From NCBI GenBank assembly GCA_014607495.2, contig CP053167.1, positions 4,898,001 to 4,962,000 on the forward strand: a stretch of 64,000 nucleotides of DNA, read 5' to 3'. The stretch comes from Carposina sasakii. Taxonomy: Eukaryota > Arthropoda > Insecta > Lepidoptera > Carposinidae. The notes below the pieces were generated by a model that was not told the origin of the DNA, searched no databases, and was given only the letters and a program-made list of their open reading frames with translations. Numbering within the stretch: the stretch's first letter is position 1; the number at the start of each line of letters is the position of its first letter. The position numbers and the translations under genes were made by a program. This document shows, piece after piece, positions 10,330 through 22,425 of the stretch.

Positions 10330-13300
10330 ATGGATAATACCAGGTCTAGTTCTCGCGGAGAACCGAAAGAACTGAGACCCGCTTCTCGCAAAACGATGAC
10401 GCCACCGCTGAGATTACCTGATGCAGCTCGAAGTCGCAGCCGTGGTCGAGGGCGTACGCGTCAGCCTGAGAAAGGTCGAAGCAGCCGTCGCTGCCGATCG
10501 CGGTCCAGGCGCTCCAAGGGAAGGTGCTCACGACTAAGGACTAGTCGGTCCCGTTCCCGGTCACGTCATTCCAGGAAGACAAGCTCACAGTATCGTCGCG
10601 ATCATGATCAGCGCTCATGGACGCGGTCACGCAGTTCAAGAAGACATCGATCGCGACATGGGGAATCTAAGTATTCGCACCGGGCCCAAGGTAGGCGCAT
10701 TTGTACACCGCCGCATGAATCACCTCGAGAATGTAAATCGAATAATGATCTATTTATTGATAAACTAGTGGACGCCCGCGACTTCGTCCGCGTGGACTGC
10801 AGAAAAAACAAAATGTCGAAATCATCCGGGATTAAAATATTTCCCTGGGATAAAAAGTAGCCTATGTGTTAATCCAGGCTGTTGGCTAATTGTAATCCAA
10901 ATTTTATTAAAATCACTAAGCCGTTTTTACGTAAAAGAGTAATAAACATCCATCAATCCATACTTACAAACTGGTAAAAATTTCAAAATGCTAGAACAAA
11001 CGATTTTTTGTTTCTTATGACGTGATATTTGACGAACTTGCATACTAACTTTCAACCCTTATTTCACCCCTTAGCTGGTCGAAATTTCAAAAATGCTAGA
11101 ACAAATGTTTAATGATTTCTTATCAAGTGCTTAAATATAAAGTTTCATGGTTTTATCTTTTAAAATTAAGAAATCCCATACAAACTTTCAACCTCTATTT
11201 CAACCCCTTCATCCCTTTTTTTCGAAATAAAAAGTAGCCTATGTTCTGTCTCAGGGTCTAAAGATTGTCTGTACCAAATTTCATCAAAATCGGTTGCGAG
11301 GTTTAAGCGGGAAAGCGTAACAGACAGACAGACAGACAGACAGACAGAGTTACTTTCGCATTTATAATATTAGTTGGGATTTATTGATGCTCTTAAAGGT
11401 TTAAATAAACGGTCGAGTGATTGTGATAGGTTCCCTGTATTAAATAATGTAATCCCTGATTTCGACCCTTTATGTAAGGAACAAACGGTTGATACGTGGC
11501 TTCATAAAGTCGACGAATGTGCACAGATATATAACTGGAATGATAAGCAGGTGATTCACTACGCTTTACCAAAATTATCGGGGGTAGCTAAAACCTGGTA
11601 TCAGGGTTTACCCTCACTTCTATACTCCTGGCCAGAATGGAAATTAAAACTAAGAGAATCTTTTCCAACTAGAGATAATTATGCTGATTTATTGTCAGAA
11701 ATGCTAAGTAAGAAAGTACGCTATGGGGAGTCATTAGAGTTATACTATTATGCTAAAATGAACCTTTTAAATCGTTGCGAAATATCGGGAAAGCGTGCAG
11801 TAGATTGTATATTAGCAGGTATAGATGATCGTGGTGTTAGATTAGGAGCACAGGGAGCAGAATTCACTGAACCGGAATCGGTTCTCAAGTTTTTGAAAAC
11901 GGTAAAAGTAGGGCAAGATAAGTCTACAGGCGAGCAACTGAAAGGTAAAGATAAGGATAGGCGAGCGAATATTGCATTTTCTAACAGTAAAGTGGGTCAA
12001 AATACTCAAAAGCCAGGTGGATCTAGTACGATAATTTGCTTTAATTGTAAAGAACCTGGTCACCCATTCTTTCGTTGTACTAAACCAAAGATCCAATGTT
12101 CAAAATGTAATCTGTTAGGACACAAGGACACAGAGTGTCCTGGGACAAAGCAAAGTACCGGAGACAAACCAAAAGCAGTCCTAAAAGTGGAAAATACTGG
12201 CGATTCAAGCGCTAAGTATAGAATGCCTATTAAGATAAATGATCGATTATCAGAATGCCTTGTTGATTTGGGAAGCGAGGGTACTTTGGTTCGTCTCAGT
12301 GAAGCACAGCGTTTGATATTGAATTGGAAGGTAGGAGATGTTCCATTATTAAGAGGTATAGGTAACGTACCCTACAACCCGCTGGGTAAAGCTTATGTGA
12401 CGATCGAAGTGCAAGGTGTAGTAGAAAATTACGTAGAAGTATTGGTAGTAGACGACTATTTAATTAATTGTCCAGTGCTTTTAGGCCACACATTTACCGA
12501 AAGACCTTCTGTCAAAATAATTAAGACGGAATCGGATGTTATTTTTCAGCGAGTTAAAGAGGAGTCACTTTTAATATGTCCACTTACGTGCGCCGGTGAT
12601 ATACGTGTAGAGTGTGGTGAATTAAAAGCGATCCCAATTACTTCCGGCAATACTTTTTCTGGTAAAGTTTACGTGAATGGCACCGTCCGCCATGTTATGG
12701 GTCATGAACATTACTTACTACCCGGCGAGTATGAATTAAAACAGGGTACAGGTAGGATACTTATTCAAAACATCAGCAATAATATTCTTAATATTGAAAA
12801 GGGTTGTCTTATCACTCGGAGCCATACTTTAGCTGATAGTCTACCTGTTCGAAAATTAGATTTTGTCCAGTCATCCTTAGATAAATCACCAATCAAGTGT
12901 GGTGAAAATTTAACAAAACAGCAAAAAGAATCACTCGCCGCCCTATTAGATAAATACAAGTCTTGCTTTTCAAGTGGTTTAAAAGATCTTGGCTTTACGA
13001 CGGAAACTGAAATGGTGATTCACCTAGATAACCCCGATCCTGTAGTCTATCGCCCATACCGGTTGTCTTTCACTGAACGTCAACAAGTTCAAGATATGAT
13101 AAAGGAGATGTTAGAAAGCGGTATTATAAGGGAGTCTAACAGTCCTTATGCGAGTCCCATAGTGTTGGTTAACAAAAAGTCTGGTGAGAAGAGATTGTGT
13201 GTTGACTACCGTGCTCTCAACAGTAGGACTAAGAAGGAACACTATCCACTCCCTCGTATCGAGGATCAGTTAGACTTATTATCAGGTAGTTCTCTTTTTA

Positions 13301-15639
13301 CTACCCTTGATTTGGCGTCTGGCTACTACCAGATTCCAATAGCAGAGGAGTCTCGAGAGAAGACTGCCTTTGTGACCCCGCAGGGTCAATACGAGTATAA
13401 CAGGATGCCCTTTGGGTTAGTAAACGCACCATCGGTATTCCAGCGTACGATGAATAAAATCATCCATAATTCATCTGCGTCGTCTTATACATTAGTGTAT
13501 ATGGACGATATTTTGATCCCAGCGAGATCGTTTGACGAGGGGATGGTGCGTCTAGAAGAGGTGCTGCGTTTACTAGCAAAAAGTGGCCTTACGCTTAAAA
13601 TGCCTAAATGTAATTTCTTTTACGATAAGATAGACTATCTGGGATACGAAGTTAGCTCTGAGGGTGTTAGACCAGGGTCCCTCAAAACAGACGCTATATC
13701 CAAATTCCCTATCCCAACAAACGTTCACGAGGTTAGGAGGTTTTTAGGACTAGCTAGTTTCTTTAGGAAGTTTGTTGCGGGGTTTGCTTTAATAGCGCGC
13801 CCATTAACCAGTCTGTTAAAAAAAGACACGCCTTGGAGGTGGGGCACTGAAGAAATTGAGGCCCTAGACAAGTTAAAGCTAACACTAGTTCAAAGACCGG
13901 TTTTAGGATTGTACGACCTTGGCGCACAGACTCAGCTCCATACGGACGCTAGTAAGTATGGGGTAGCCGGTATCTTAATGCAATGTGACAAGGCTGGAGT
14001 GCTCAAGCCTATAGCTTATTATAGTAGGCAAACCAGTCTTGATGAACAAAAGCTACACTCATTTGAGCTAGAGACTCTCGCTATCATTGCATCTCTAAAT
14101 AGATTTAGGCACTACTTGCTAGGTATCAACTTCATCATAGTTACCGATTGCAACGCTTTGCGTACAACTATGAGTAAACGCGACTTAGTACCTCGAATTG
14201 CCCGCTGGTGGTTGCAGTTTTTGGAATACGACTGTTCCATAGAATACCGCCCGGGTGACAAAATGGCACACGTAGACGCTCTGAGTAGGGCTGCTATAGA
14301 TACCACCCCTACTGTTGATCACGTATTAGATGTACTCTCAGTCGGTACTGACAATTGGCTCGCAACGGTGCAGCAGACGGATGAAGGTATTAAAAATATT
14401 ATGGATATTTTAAATGATCCCAAATGTAAAGAGGCTACCGATATTTTCAAAAATTATAAGTTGGTAAATGGGCGAGTATATCGTATAATCGACGAAAATA
14501 CGATCCGTTGGGTTGTCCCGAGTGGTGTCCGATGGCAACTACTAACAGCCAATCATGACGACGTGGGGCACTTTGGATTCGACAAAACTTTGTCGCGATT
14601 AAAAGCCACTTATTGGTTTCCGAAGATGAGACGATTTGTGAAGAAATATGTTTCGGCTTGCCTGAAGTGTGCACATCACAAATTACCGAGTGGTGCCAAA
14701 CCTGGGGAGTTACATCCCATCCCGAAAGCTATAGTACCCTTTCATACCATTCACGCGGATCATCTTGGTCCTTTTATCCGCACTAAGCGTGGCAATACAT
14801 ATATTCTTGTTATTGTAGATGCGTTTACGAAGTTTGTTGACATCACGGCTGTGCGAAATACGAAATCGGTAACAAGTATAAGAGTATTCCGGGAACATTT
14901 CAGCTATTTTGGTGCACCGACGCGCTTGATTACGGATCAAGGGACGAGTTTCACTAGTAGAAAGTTTAAAGCCTTTGCTGAAGCTTGTGGTATTAAACAT
15001 GTGTTTAATGCTGTCGCCACACCCCGAGCGAACGGACAAGTGGAACGGTATAACCGTACCATTTTGGCAGCGCTCGGGGCAATGAATCATGATAAACCAA
15101 ATGGCATATGGGATGAACACCTACCGGACATTCAATTGGGCATTAATACCACGATACACGCAACCACCAAAAAGACTCCAGCAGAGCTTCTTTTTGGTCA
15201 GAATCCCACAAATCCATCTGAAGGTTTGCTAAATGATATAATAAACGAGGTTACGACGGAGGCTGAGGATAGTATTGACGATATTAGGGCTAGTGCAGGT
15301 GAACTTATTAAAATGCAACAAGAAAAGGATAAAAAACGGTACGATAGGTATAGGAAAATAGGAACAAGCTTTAAAGAAGGTGATTTAGTAAGAGTAGTTA
15401 GGGCCACAGTAGGGATAGAAGGACAGTCAAAAAAACTTGAACCGAAATGCAGGGGCCCTTATAGAATCAAAAAGGTGTTGCCCAATGATAGGTACGTAGT
15501 TGAGGACACACCTCTTACGAAAACGAGTAAAAGGTATGAGGCCATAGTAGCCATAGATAAAATATTTCCATGGATTTCTTATAGTGATCCCGTATCAACC
15601 GATTGTGAATCTGATCGCGTTGATAGCGAACCTGAATAA
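10330..15639 (+). pseudogene. Gag-Pol of Mdg3-like element, split by nested insertion
   Basis: The first part, 10330-10764, starts at the first good ATG and encodes 145 residues very rich in Ser-Arg dipeptides, probably nucleic-acid binding. The frame is then invaded by the Hel-1 repeat, whose TAG at 10858 would end translation. The second part resumes at 11380 in the same frame. It carries Gag capsid, two zinc knuckles (about 222-255, counted from 11374), a protease, RT with 'YMDDILI' near 708, RNase H 'HTDASKYGVAGILMQ' near 855, integrase HHCC near 1061-1105, core residues in 'HADHLG', 'TDQGTSF' and 'NGQVERYN', and a C-terminal GPY module ('CRGPYRIKKV'). The protease motif reads VDLGSEG, with Leu at 12268-12270 where the family has Ser or Thr. 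Apart from these, the 1419-codon frame is open. Confidence 0.9.
10765..11379 (-). repeat. Nested Hel-1 repeat inside gag
   Basis: 615 bp: plus-strand start 'ctagtggacgcccgcgac', end 'tttataatattagttggga', with A before and T after, as for a Helitron in reverse orientation. It contains a (GACA)n run at about 11326-11348 and 'ataaaaagtagcctatg' twice, so it is longer than other copies. Its length is divisible by three. TTTATTGAT occurs on both sides (10753-10761 and 11380-11388). That could be a 9-bp target duplication, which Helitrons do not make, or a repeat native to gag. Confidence 0.8.
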
Positions 15640-16490
15640 AATATTGATAAAGTACATTACTTGTTAATTATAATATATACATATTATGTATCGGAAAGTT
15701 ATTCAATTACTTAAGAAAATGTTGTTAATAAGTTATATAGACTCAAGAGAAATTAATGTACTGTGATTGAAAAGATCCATAAATGTACTACCTAATTGAA
15801 TGTATCGTAATTATGATTATATTCTATTAGCTAAAATATTTACTTGTCAGTGTCATGGACTTGTAAATACTGATTCACTGGGCAGGGTGAATTAGCGTTG
15901 GGTGTCAGGTAACGGATGCCCTTCGTTTTAGCTATTGATATATTATACCGGTCAAAGTCATGGACCAATATGTGATTAGTAGTGTGAGAGAAGTGATTAA
16001 TTTAGGATTGTCAGGTAACCGACATCCTGGAAAGTTATGCATATCAATGGCTGGAACATTTGATCATCAATGTAATGGATAATCAAATACTAATTTACTG
16101 GGTAGGGTAAATTAGTTCGAGGTGTCAGGTAACGGATGCCTCGCGTTTCAGCTATTGGTACAACATTGGTACAATGTATCCGCTGGTCAAGGTCATGGAC
16201 CATCGGATATACTGTTTATGAAGTAAACTATGTTTTAAGGCATTACCTTAACCATCTATTTGTAAATGAATAAAACTAATGTTATTTTTATAATGCATTT
16301 ATTTACAAGTAGGTATAATGATTTAAAGTAAATGTTAATAATGTCTTGATTAGTAAATTTGAACTCGATAGTTATAGTATTTATTTTAAATTAATGTATG
16401 TACACGAACTTTTTAGTACCTATCTATATATTGTAAATAGTAAAATAACATTAATCAACGAGGGACTCGTTGGAAAGCGGATGGCCGAGC
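15640..16490 (+). other. Noncoding 3' region of Mdg3-like element with duplicated blocks
   Basis: No open gene. Two diverged copies of a roughly 100-bp block lie at 15873-15966 and 16092-16202, both containing 'ggtgtcaggtaacggatgcc' and 'gtcatggacca'. A third partial match, 'attgtcaggtaaccgacatc', lies between them. A purine-rich 'ggaaagcggatgg' at 16472-16484 may be the plus-strand primer. Confidence 0.7.
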
Positions 16491-16801
16491 TGTTACAAAT
16501 ATTTACATAATTATTAGATTCACATATAGAATGAACACGATTCTTGATTAAAAAGTACTTGTATTAACTATTAAAAAGACCAATGACAAGCTAAAAATGG
16601 CGGGGACAGTTGCTCAATGCAACTGTCACTTAATGTAATGAGCGGCATTCGTTTTCCACTCTCGGTGAGATACACGAGTACTTAACTTACCAAGTGAATG
16701 TGTGGTAATTATACAAAATAAATAGTGTTCAACAGTGTGTTTAGTGTTTTGGCATTCAAAGTCCTTGTTACTGAATATTACTAATAATAGTACGGTTCAC
16801 A
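16491..16801 (+). repeat. 3' LTR of Mdg3-like element
   Basis: 311 bp, identical to 9616-9926 by direct comparison, followed by TATG at 16802-16805. Confidence 0.93.
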
Positions 16802-16805
16802 TATG

Positions 16806-17129
16806 TTATAGGTAAGAGTCGACTAAGGACCTCAGAAGCGTTCTCTTAGGCGTTAGCAATTTGTGGCTCTGCTATGCTAAACATGGATCCACAACATCCA
16901 TCTCCTTCGTGATCCATATGACATGACAGAGAGTTTAAATTTCGACCAATTACATTCCGGCGTGATGACGTGATGTAATAAAAGGCAACAATAGCACTAC
17001 ACGATTGGTTGAATAGTTGTTGTTAGCGCGATCAAGTTTGATATGAAAACTTTGCATTCCCCTGTTGCTCTCTGTACCTACTCGTAGTAAAAATTTAGTA
17101 AAAATGGTATTAAGTTCTTATATTATTAC
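16806..17129. other. Intergenic DNA, no gene seen
   Basis: No supported feature. Confidence 0.6.
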
Positions 17130-17270
17130 TAGTGAGCGCCTGCGATGGAGTCACGTGGACTGCATCCGGGATAAAAAGTAGCCTATGTCCTTGTCAGTAG
17201 TTTTAACGTGAAAGCGACTCAGACAGACAAACAGACAAAGCTACTTTCGCATTTATAATATTAGTAAGGA
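17130..17270 (-). repeat. Hel-1 repeat, short copy
   Basis: Plus-strand 'ctagtgagcgcctgcgatg' to 'tttataatattagtaagga', 141 bp, internally deleted, with host A before and T after. No flanking direct repeat is visible, which favours Helitron-type insertion. Confidence 0.7.
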
Positions 17271-17582
17271 TTTGTGCAGAAACCAAACGCATCTCTCACC
17301 GACATATTCCCATTCCATCATGTCTCTTCTACTTCCATAACTCAGGGTAGGTCCTCGAAGGCTCGCTGGAGGTTGTCTGAACTCGTCCGCCGCGTGACAA
17401 GTTGCAGTTCGAGTTAGCCCAGTTGCCGGCGATACGATTATTTGTACTGCTGTATATCGGCGCAGTTCGAACTGTGATCGAAATGCTATTGACAAATCTA
17501 TCGAGAGATATTTTGGCAATTTAGATTTGATACTAGCCGTTACACGCGTGAACCTTTTGCTACTCTCGATATGCAAACAAAA

Positions 17583-17775
17583 GAGCCTGTTGCAATCCAC
17601 TGCTGGACATAAACCTGCCCCAAGGCACGCCACAAGGCTACTAGGGTTTTGCTTACAGTCACTATGCTTGGCAGGCGGGTTGGTGACCGCAGTGTGATTT
17701 TTTGACTATATTGTCAACACGGAAGGCGCTGTTGCTCACTTCCTGGAAACCCTTAATCTCCTCTTACGATACCTA
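17583..17775 (+). repeat. Dispersed repeat Rep-B
   Basis: Contains 'ctgttgcaatccactgctgg', 'ggcaggcgggttggtgac', 'atattgtcaacacgg' and ends in 'cttacgatacc'. Copies are at 30765-30950, 50358-50590 and, reversed, 54400-54592. Probably SINE-like or a non-LTR tail. Confidence 0.75.
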
Positions 17776-18358
17776 AAGGCAGACACAGGGTGATGCTATT
17801 TCACATTGCCGATTCCACACGGCAACAAAAAAGTCTTGCAGAAATTGTTATTATGAATCTACTGAAGTTGAACTTAGATATTATAGAATAAATAAGGCGG
17901 AGTACATTAACAATAATTGTCACACAGTTTCCCAATCCAATACCCGAACTACTTCCAGACAGATCTAAAATACCGTCTCAAAGGACTCAGTACTAAATAA
18001 CTAATTTAATTACCTGCATCTCGGCGTGTGACAACGTCTGATAGTTTGCCGCATTGTTTGACATCGCCACTTCAGTTATGAGATGCTGGTACATTCTCTG
18101 AGCATACTGTATTATTGTTATATAAATAAATATAGAATTTTGGTTGTGTTAATAAATAAATAATTATGTAAGTAGAAGCTCTAGGGGACGTCTGCAAGTT
18201 AGTGTTATTTAAACAAACGAATATTTTAATCAAATGTAATGTTATATATGTTATGTTATGTTATAATAGTTTTATAATCTGTCTCTTTCTATTACATATA
18301 ATAAAAATGTATCGGATCGCTGTCTGTACATGGAAGATATATGAGAAAAAATATTATA
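17776..18358. other. Intergenic DNA, no gene seen
   Basis: AT-rich; no supported gene. Confidence 0.6.
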
Positions 18359-18575
18359 GGAGACATTTATCAACGCAATAGTACCCAAAAGAAAGATTTT
18401 TGGAATTCTAGTCTGTTTGTCTGTGCGTTTGTGCACGCTAATCTTAGAACGGCTGAACCGATTTCGATGCAGTTTTCAGGAATATATTGTGACAGGTCCC
18501 ACTTAAAATATAGGCTACTTTTCTATATTTTGTTTTTTTTATGTAGTTCACGCGGACGGAGTCGCGAGCGAGAGT
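18359..18575 (-). repeat. Helitron-like repeat Hel-4
   Basis: Contains 'catttatcaacgcaatagta', 'ctgtgcgtttgtgcacgcta' and 'cacgcggacggagtcgcg'. The reverse-orientation partner at 52949-53228 has the same modules and a clear CTAG end. Confidence 0.65.
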
Positions 18576-19002
18576 AAATGAATAAAAGTAGCAAACATAA
18601 TTACATATTTGTGTCATAAAAAACTAGACGGCATGTATCTATAGGTATACAAGAAGTAATAAATGTAAAGATACAAGTTTATCAGAGATATGAAAATAGT
18701 TAGGAAATGTCCATCAACCAATCAAACAGTGCAGTAGAATATTTTTTACTGAAACTACCATGGACAGTACAATATAGGAAACGTCATCCTTTACTTTGTT
18801 GTTTTTTAAACGCAGAGCCTGTGTCTAAAATTATATTCTCGTATTTTTACAAATATAGGTAGGTAACTGTTACCTTGTGACTAAGATTAAATTTTTCATG
18901 ATCGAAATCGACATCTTTTCTTAAAAGAACACCGATTTATTGATTTGATACAATATTTTAAAATAAGCCGCGTCTCTATGTTGTATTCATCATAGTATAG
19001 TA
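18576..19002. other. Intergenic DNA, no gene seen
   Basis: No supported gene. Confidence 0.6.
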
Positions 19003-19165
19003 TAAAACAATGATGCTTCTCGCTGTCTGTCTGTCCCTATGCTTGCTTAGATCTTTTAAAATATGCATTAGATTTCAATGCGTTTTTTTTAATACATAGA
19101 GTTTTTCAAGAGAAAGGTTTATATGTATGCATTCCACCCTTGCGAAGCCGAGGCGTGTCACCAGT
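19003..19165 (+). repeat. Helitron-like repeat Hel-3, degenerate
   Basis: Has 'gctgtctgtctgtccctatg', 'cttagatctttt' and 'gcgaagccgaggcgtgt'. Other copies are at 27320-27487 and 56294-56526. Confidence 0.6.
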
Positions 19166-20244
19166 AATGTCATAAGATACCTGGATAATATTTTATACCC
19201 TTTTACCTAAACAAATTTTATTTATCATAAAATAACGATTTTGGAATCAGCTATTCAGAAGAAACGGAAAATGGCAGACGTGTGGTCGCATTGAATTGCA
19301 TTTAATTATAAAGCCAGGTTCAGACAGGCGCGCGTTCGACTCGTTGTGAATGCGCCTGTACTGATAATGTTATCAGAGACCACAGATTAGCTACTTGGAA
19401 GTACACACAGACGTCCAATACTTTGGGCGTTTTTTGTTCTAACCACTGTGGTGCAAAACAACACGCTATAACAGAGCACTTGGAGGGGTCACATAGCGGT
19501 ATTAATCAATTATGGTTCGAAAAGCCGCCATATCTAGAATTAGGTAGGTAATGTAACTGCACGAGTCGATTTAATCAGCATTTTCTAGCTCTCAGTCTTA
19601 TCTTATCCGGGTTAACTTATCTTCATCCGTTTTGCACAAACAGGCCATTTTTAATCATTGCCATTAATTGTACATCGCGTCCATGATTGAGATCTTAAAA
19701 CTTTTTCTCTCTTTGTATCAGAAACGTACCTTGTTTACATGGTTGATTAATATAAATTAACTATACAACAAACCTATATGGGACAGTTATACGACGTTGG
19801 TCATATTACTATGAAACGATAATGCTATTGAATTACTGTCTAATAAGTTGGTATCTGGCTACAATTTCGTGTTCGGTATTTCAAAAATCGGAGCGGTTTG
19901 CACATCACTTTTAAGCCGTTCTGATCGTGTGAACTCCCCATTAATATGAGGTGCCAATTTGTTGATTATTTTCATACCTCTCGCAGAATCGACTATAGAA
20001 TTTATTAAGTTGACTCAATGCAATACAACTTTTCAATATAGGTAGATTTAAAGTTGTCTTCTATTTTACTTTGTTATTTGATATAAAAATGCTTAATTAT
20101 AGATATATCTTCTATGCTGTTCTGGGAGTGAAAAAAAAGTATAATACTACAGCTAATTCTCTTCTCGGGCATACCTTACAAGTCAGTAGAGGGACAAGAG
20201 GGTTTTGGTGTTTTGTAGGCAATGGGCTGACCACCTGTCACTAC
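19166..20244. other. Intergenic DNA, no gene seen
   Basis: AT-rich, with no convincing frame or RNA gene. Confidence 0.6.
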
Positions 20245-20372
20245 TAACCGAACTTGTACATCTCAACTATACCCTCAAAATTGGTCAGAAGTGGCACCAT
20301 GTGGTTCTATCGGCCCTTGGTGCTCTGCCTACCCCGTAAGAGACAAAGGTGTGATTATATGTATGTATGTAT
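20245..20372 (+). repeat. Dispersed repeat Rep-C
   Basis: Contains 'ctcaaaattggtcagaagtg', 'atcggcccttggtgctctgc', 'taccccgtaag' and ends in a (TATG)n run. Copies are at 37680-37818 (reverse) and 49857-49962. Microsatellite-tailed, SINE-like. Confidence 0.75.
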
Positions 20373-20971
20373 ATAGATATACTTTTATTTTTATTATAGA
20401 GTAAATATAGCATTTACTGCAACAGTGACAGTAAAAATTGCAGATATACAGATAATTGGGTAAGGGTGAAATGTTGATCTCGTAATTGTAATCACGGCTA
20501 CATCGTTGTTAAATTGTTGACTTACAACACGACTTACAGTAACTATACTTTTAACGGCAGAATGGTCAAAAATAAGATCATAGTTTTTGAAAAAAAAGGA
20601 AACATTTATCTCTATAATAACCTATCTAAATACTCAAATCTTTTTTACACATCTCTTTACCATTCACATCAAAAAGCAAGCAATCCAAATCTGTTACGCC
20701 GAGTAAAAAATGGCCGAGCCATCTTGACAAACTGTGAAAATTCCCCAAAATATGGCTGTCGGGGAGCGTGACTTCCATTCCATGAGCAAGCCAGGATAGG
20801 CCAGACTAATGTACCCCACTTGTAAGACGGTGCACCTATTTGTCATCTGAATTTTTTAAGTTCTCTCCCACCTTGTTTTTCTGCGCTTAATTCGGGTGAG
20901 TGCGACTTGAGAATAGTCCTGATTTTTTTTTATTTGATTGAAATCGCTAATATCACTAACAAATAGCATTT
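20373..20971. other. Intergenic DNA, no gene seen
   Basis: The open frame near 20514-20771 has no recognisable domain and is not called. Confidence 0.55.
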
Positions 20972-21239
20972 GGGGGGAATGCTTGAAAATTTTTGAGCCG
21001 AAATGCAACCACTAACGAACCGTTAACGAAACGCGGTGCGAAGCAAATATACTTACCGTTTGAGTAATTAATAAGGTATATTTTAGCACGCATCGGTCGC
21101 GAGTATGACAGAATAAAAACAAATATCTGTCTCGTGCTGAAATGTATCTAATTACGTCACCATAAAGTAATTATTGCCGTGTTCTGAGCTCCTACAATGG
21201 TTTCGATTCGGTTTCGTTCCGACTCGAGACTTGGCCCCC
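20972..21239 (+). repeat. MITE-G, copy 1
   Basis: About 268 bp with G-run and C-run ends (GGGGGGAATGCTTGAA... and ...TTGGCCCCC). It shares 'aacgaaacgcggtgcgaagc', 'tggtcgcgagtatga'-like and 'atctgtctcgtgctgaaatg' blocks with 37311-37574. Confidence 0.7.
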
Positions 21240-21327
21240 TGTACTCTAACATAAAACAGATATTCATTTACTTAGTTATACCTTACCTACATGTAAGCAA
21301 TATAACCTCCAAATTTGTTCATACCTA

Positions 21328-21715
21328 TACAGAATGTTTTTTTGTCGCCACCTTTAACGAAGGGTACGTACTCTATACATGAAATAAAGTAAGTTTATGC
21401 CAAAAAAAATGCTGGGAAAAAATACTTTTTTTTTGAAAAAAAATTTTAAATTCCTTGATCGTGTGAAATTTATAGTGTCTAGTGTTTATGTTAGTTTTTT
21501 TATAGACAGATATTAATTATTTTTCGTGAAAAAATCCTGCTACGCGCGTCTATGTGCATTTATGCAGAAAAACGCAGTCTATTTACTCAACTTTGGACCC
21601 TAATATTTTGGAAACCAGACACTTCCCAGGTATGCTTCCATGGAGAAAAATGATCGTGATGATGAGGAGATTCCGTAGTTTTCGGGAACGTTGACGACCA
21701 AAAATCATCCTGTAT
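21328..21715 (-). repeat. MITE-E, copy 1 (reverse)
   Basis: About 388 bp, plus-strand 'tacagaatgttttttt' to 'aaaaatcatcctgta'. Three forward copies lie at 30117-30494, 34468-34859 and 36859-37217. Imperfect terminal inverted repeats of CAGGGTG type and TA-like flanks suggest a Tc1/mariner-type non-autonomous element. Confidence 0.75.
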
Positions 21716-22339
21716 ATGATTCATGGACTTGTCCTGTATTGATACAAAAAGTGTTGCGTGAATCAAATACAATCTGTTATCCACATAAAGAATAAATGCA
21801 TTTTTTATTCTAGATTAAAACTTAACTATGTATCATTGTAAAGCGCAAATCGGTGTCCAAAGGCAAACAATCTAACGACTAAATTCTTTGTCTAAAACAA
21901 AACAGATGGTCAGCTAGCGTGTCAGGGTAGCTCGTTAGCGGTCTAGCTTAGACTTTGTCTAGACCTAACTGATAAGCATTGTGTTGACTAGGTACCAACT
22001 ATTTGTGCAGTTGTATGAGTGGATTCTCAACTTTATGACTACGGCTGTTAGGCTTCTTGTAGAAGCATCGCTTATGTTGTGCCAGCTGCATCTATATGCT
22101 AACGATTTGCTTGCTATGCCCACTTGTAAGTAAATCGTGTTTTATTTATAGGTTGTTTGTTTACTTGGATTTTACATACAAATGTAATTGGTCAAGGTGT
22201 TATGTAGTGAAAACATCTGTTATATGTTACTGAATAGTAATTAAGAAACAAAATGTTGTTCCTAAACCACGTCCGAATGTGCTTCATAGGTATACAAACA
22301 CACACTGTTAGTGAGTTTTTATTTATAAGCATTTTATAC
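21716..22339. other. Intergenic DNA, no gene seen
   Basis: No supported gene. Confidence 0.6.
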
Positions 22340-22425
22340 GGTGCTGTGCTAAACGTGGCTGTGGGATGTCCTATGTGATCCTGCAGTTTTGGCTACCCCT
22401 TGTCGGGAACGAAGCGGTGTGTATA
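22340..22425 (-). repeat. Rep-A fragment, reverse
   Basis: On the minus strand this reads as the 5' block of Rep-A ('ggggtagccaaaactgcagg', 'cacagccacgtttagcac'). Confidence 0.6.

Larger units (their letters stand above)
9616..16801 (+). mobile_element. Mdg3/micropia-like gypsy retrotransposon with nested repeat
   Basis: A 7.2-kb LTR element with 311-bp LTRs that I find identical across their full length, flanked by TATG duplications. Contents in order are leader, Ser/Arg-rich Gag start, nested Hel-1 repeat, the rest of Gag and Pol, a noncoding 3' region with internal duplications, and the 3' LTR. Identical LTRs imply a very recent insertion or recent gene conversion. Clade placement rests on the protein (RT 'YMDDILI', GPY module after integrase) and is moderately sure. 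No env-like gene is present. Confidence 0.88.

Noticed and set aside
11325..11349. The (GACA)n run as an independent microsatellite or CRISPR-like array
   Set aside because: It is part of the nested Hel-1 repeat. There are no spacers, and the genome is eukaryotic.
4017..16801. An endogenous retrovirus with an envelope gene in either gypsy element
   Set aside because: After pol both elements have only noncoding AT-rich DNA before the 3' LTR; no env-like frame, signal peptide or membrane anchor is present.
17253..17633. A 126-codon minus-strand frame
   Set aside because: It overlaps the end of Hel-1 and the start of Rep-B; the frame arises from repeat sequence.
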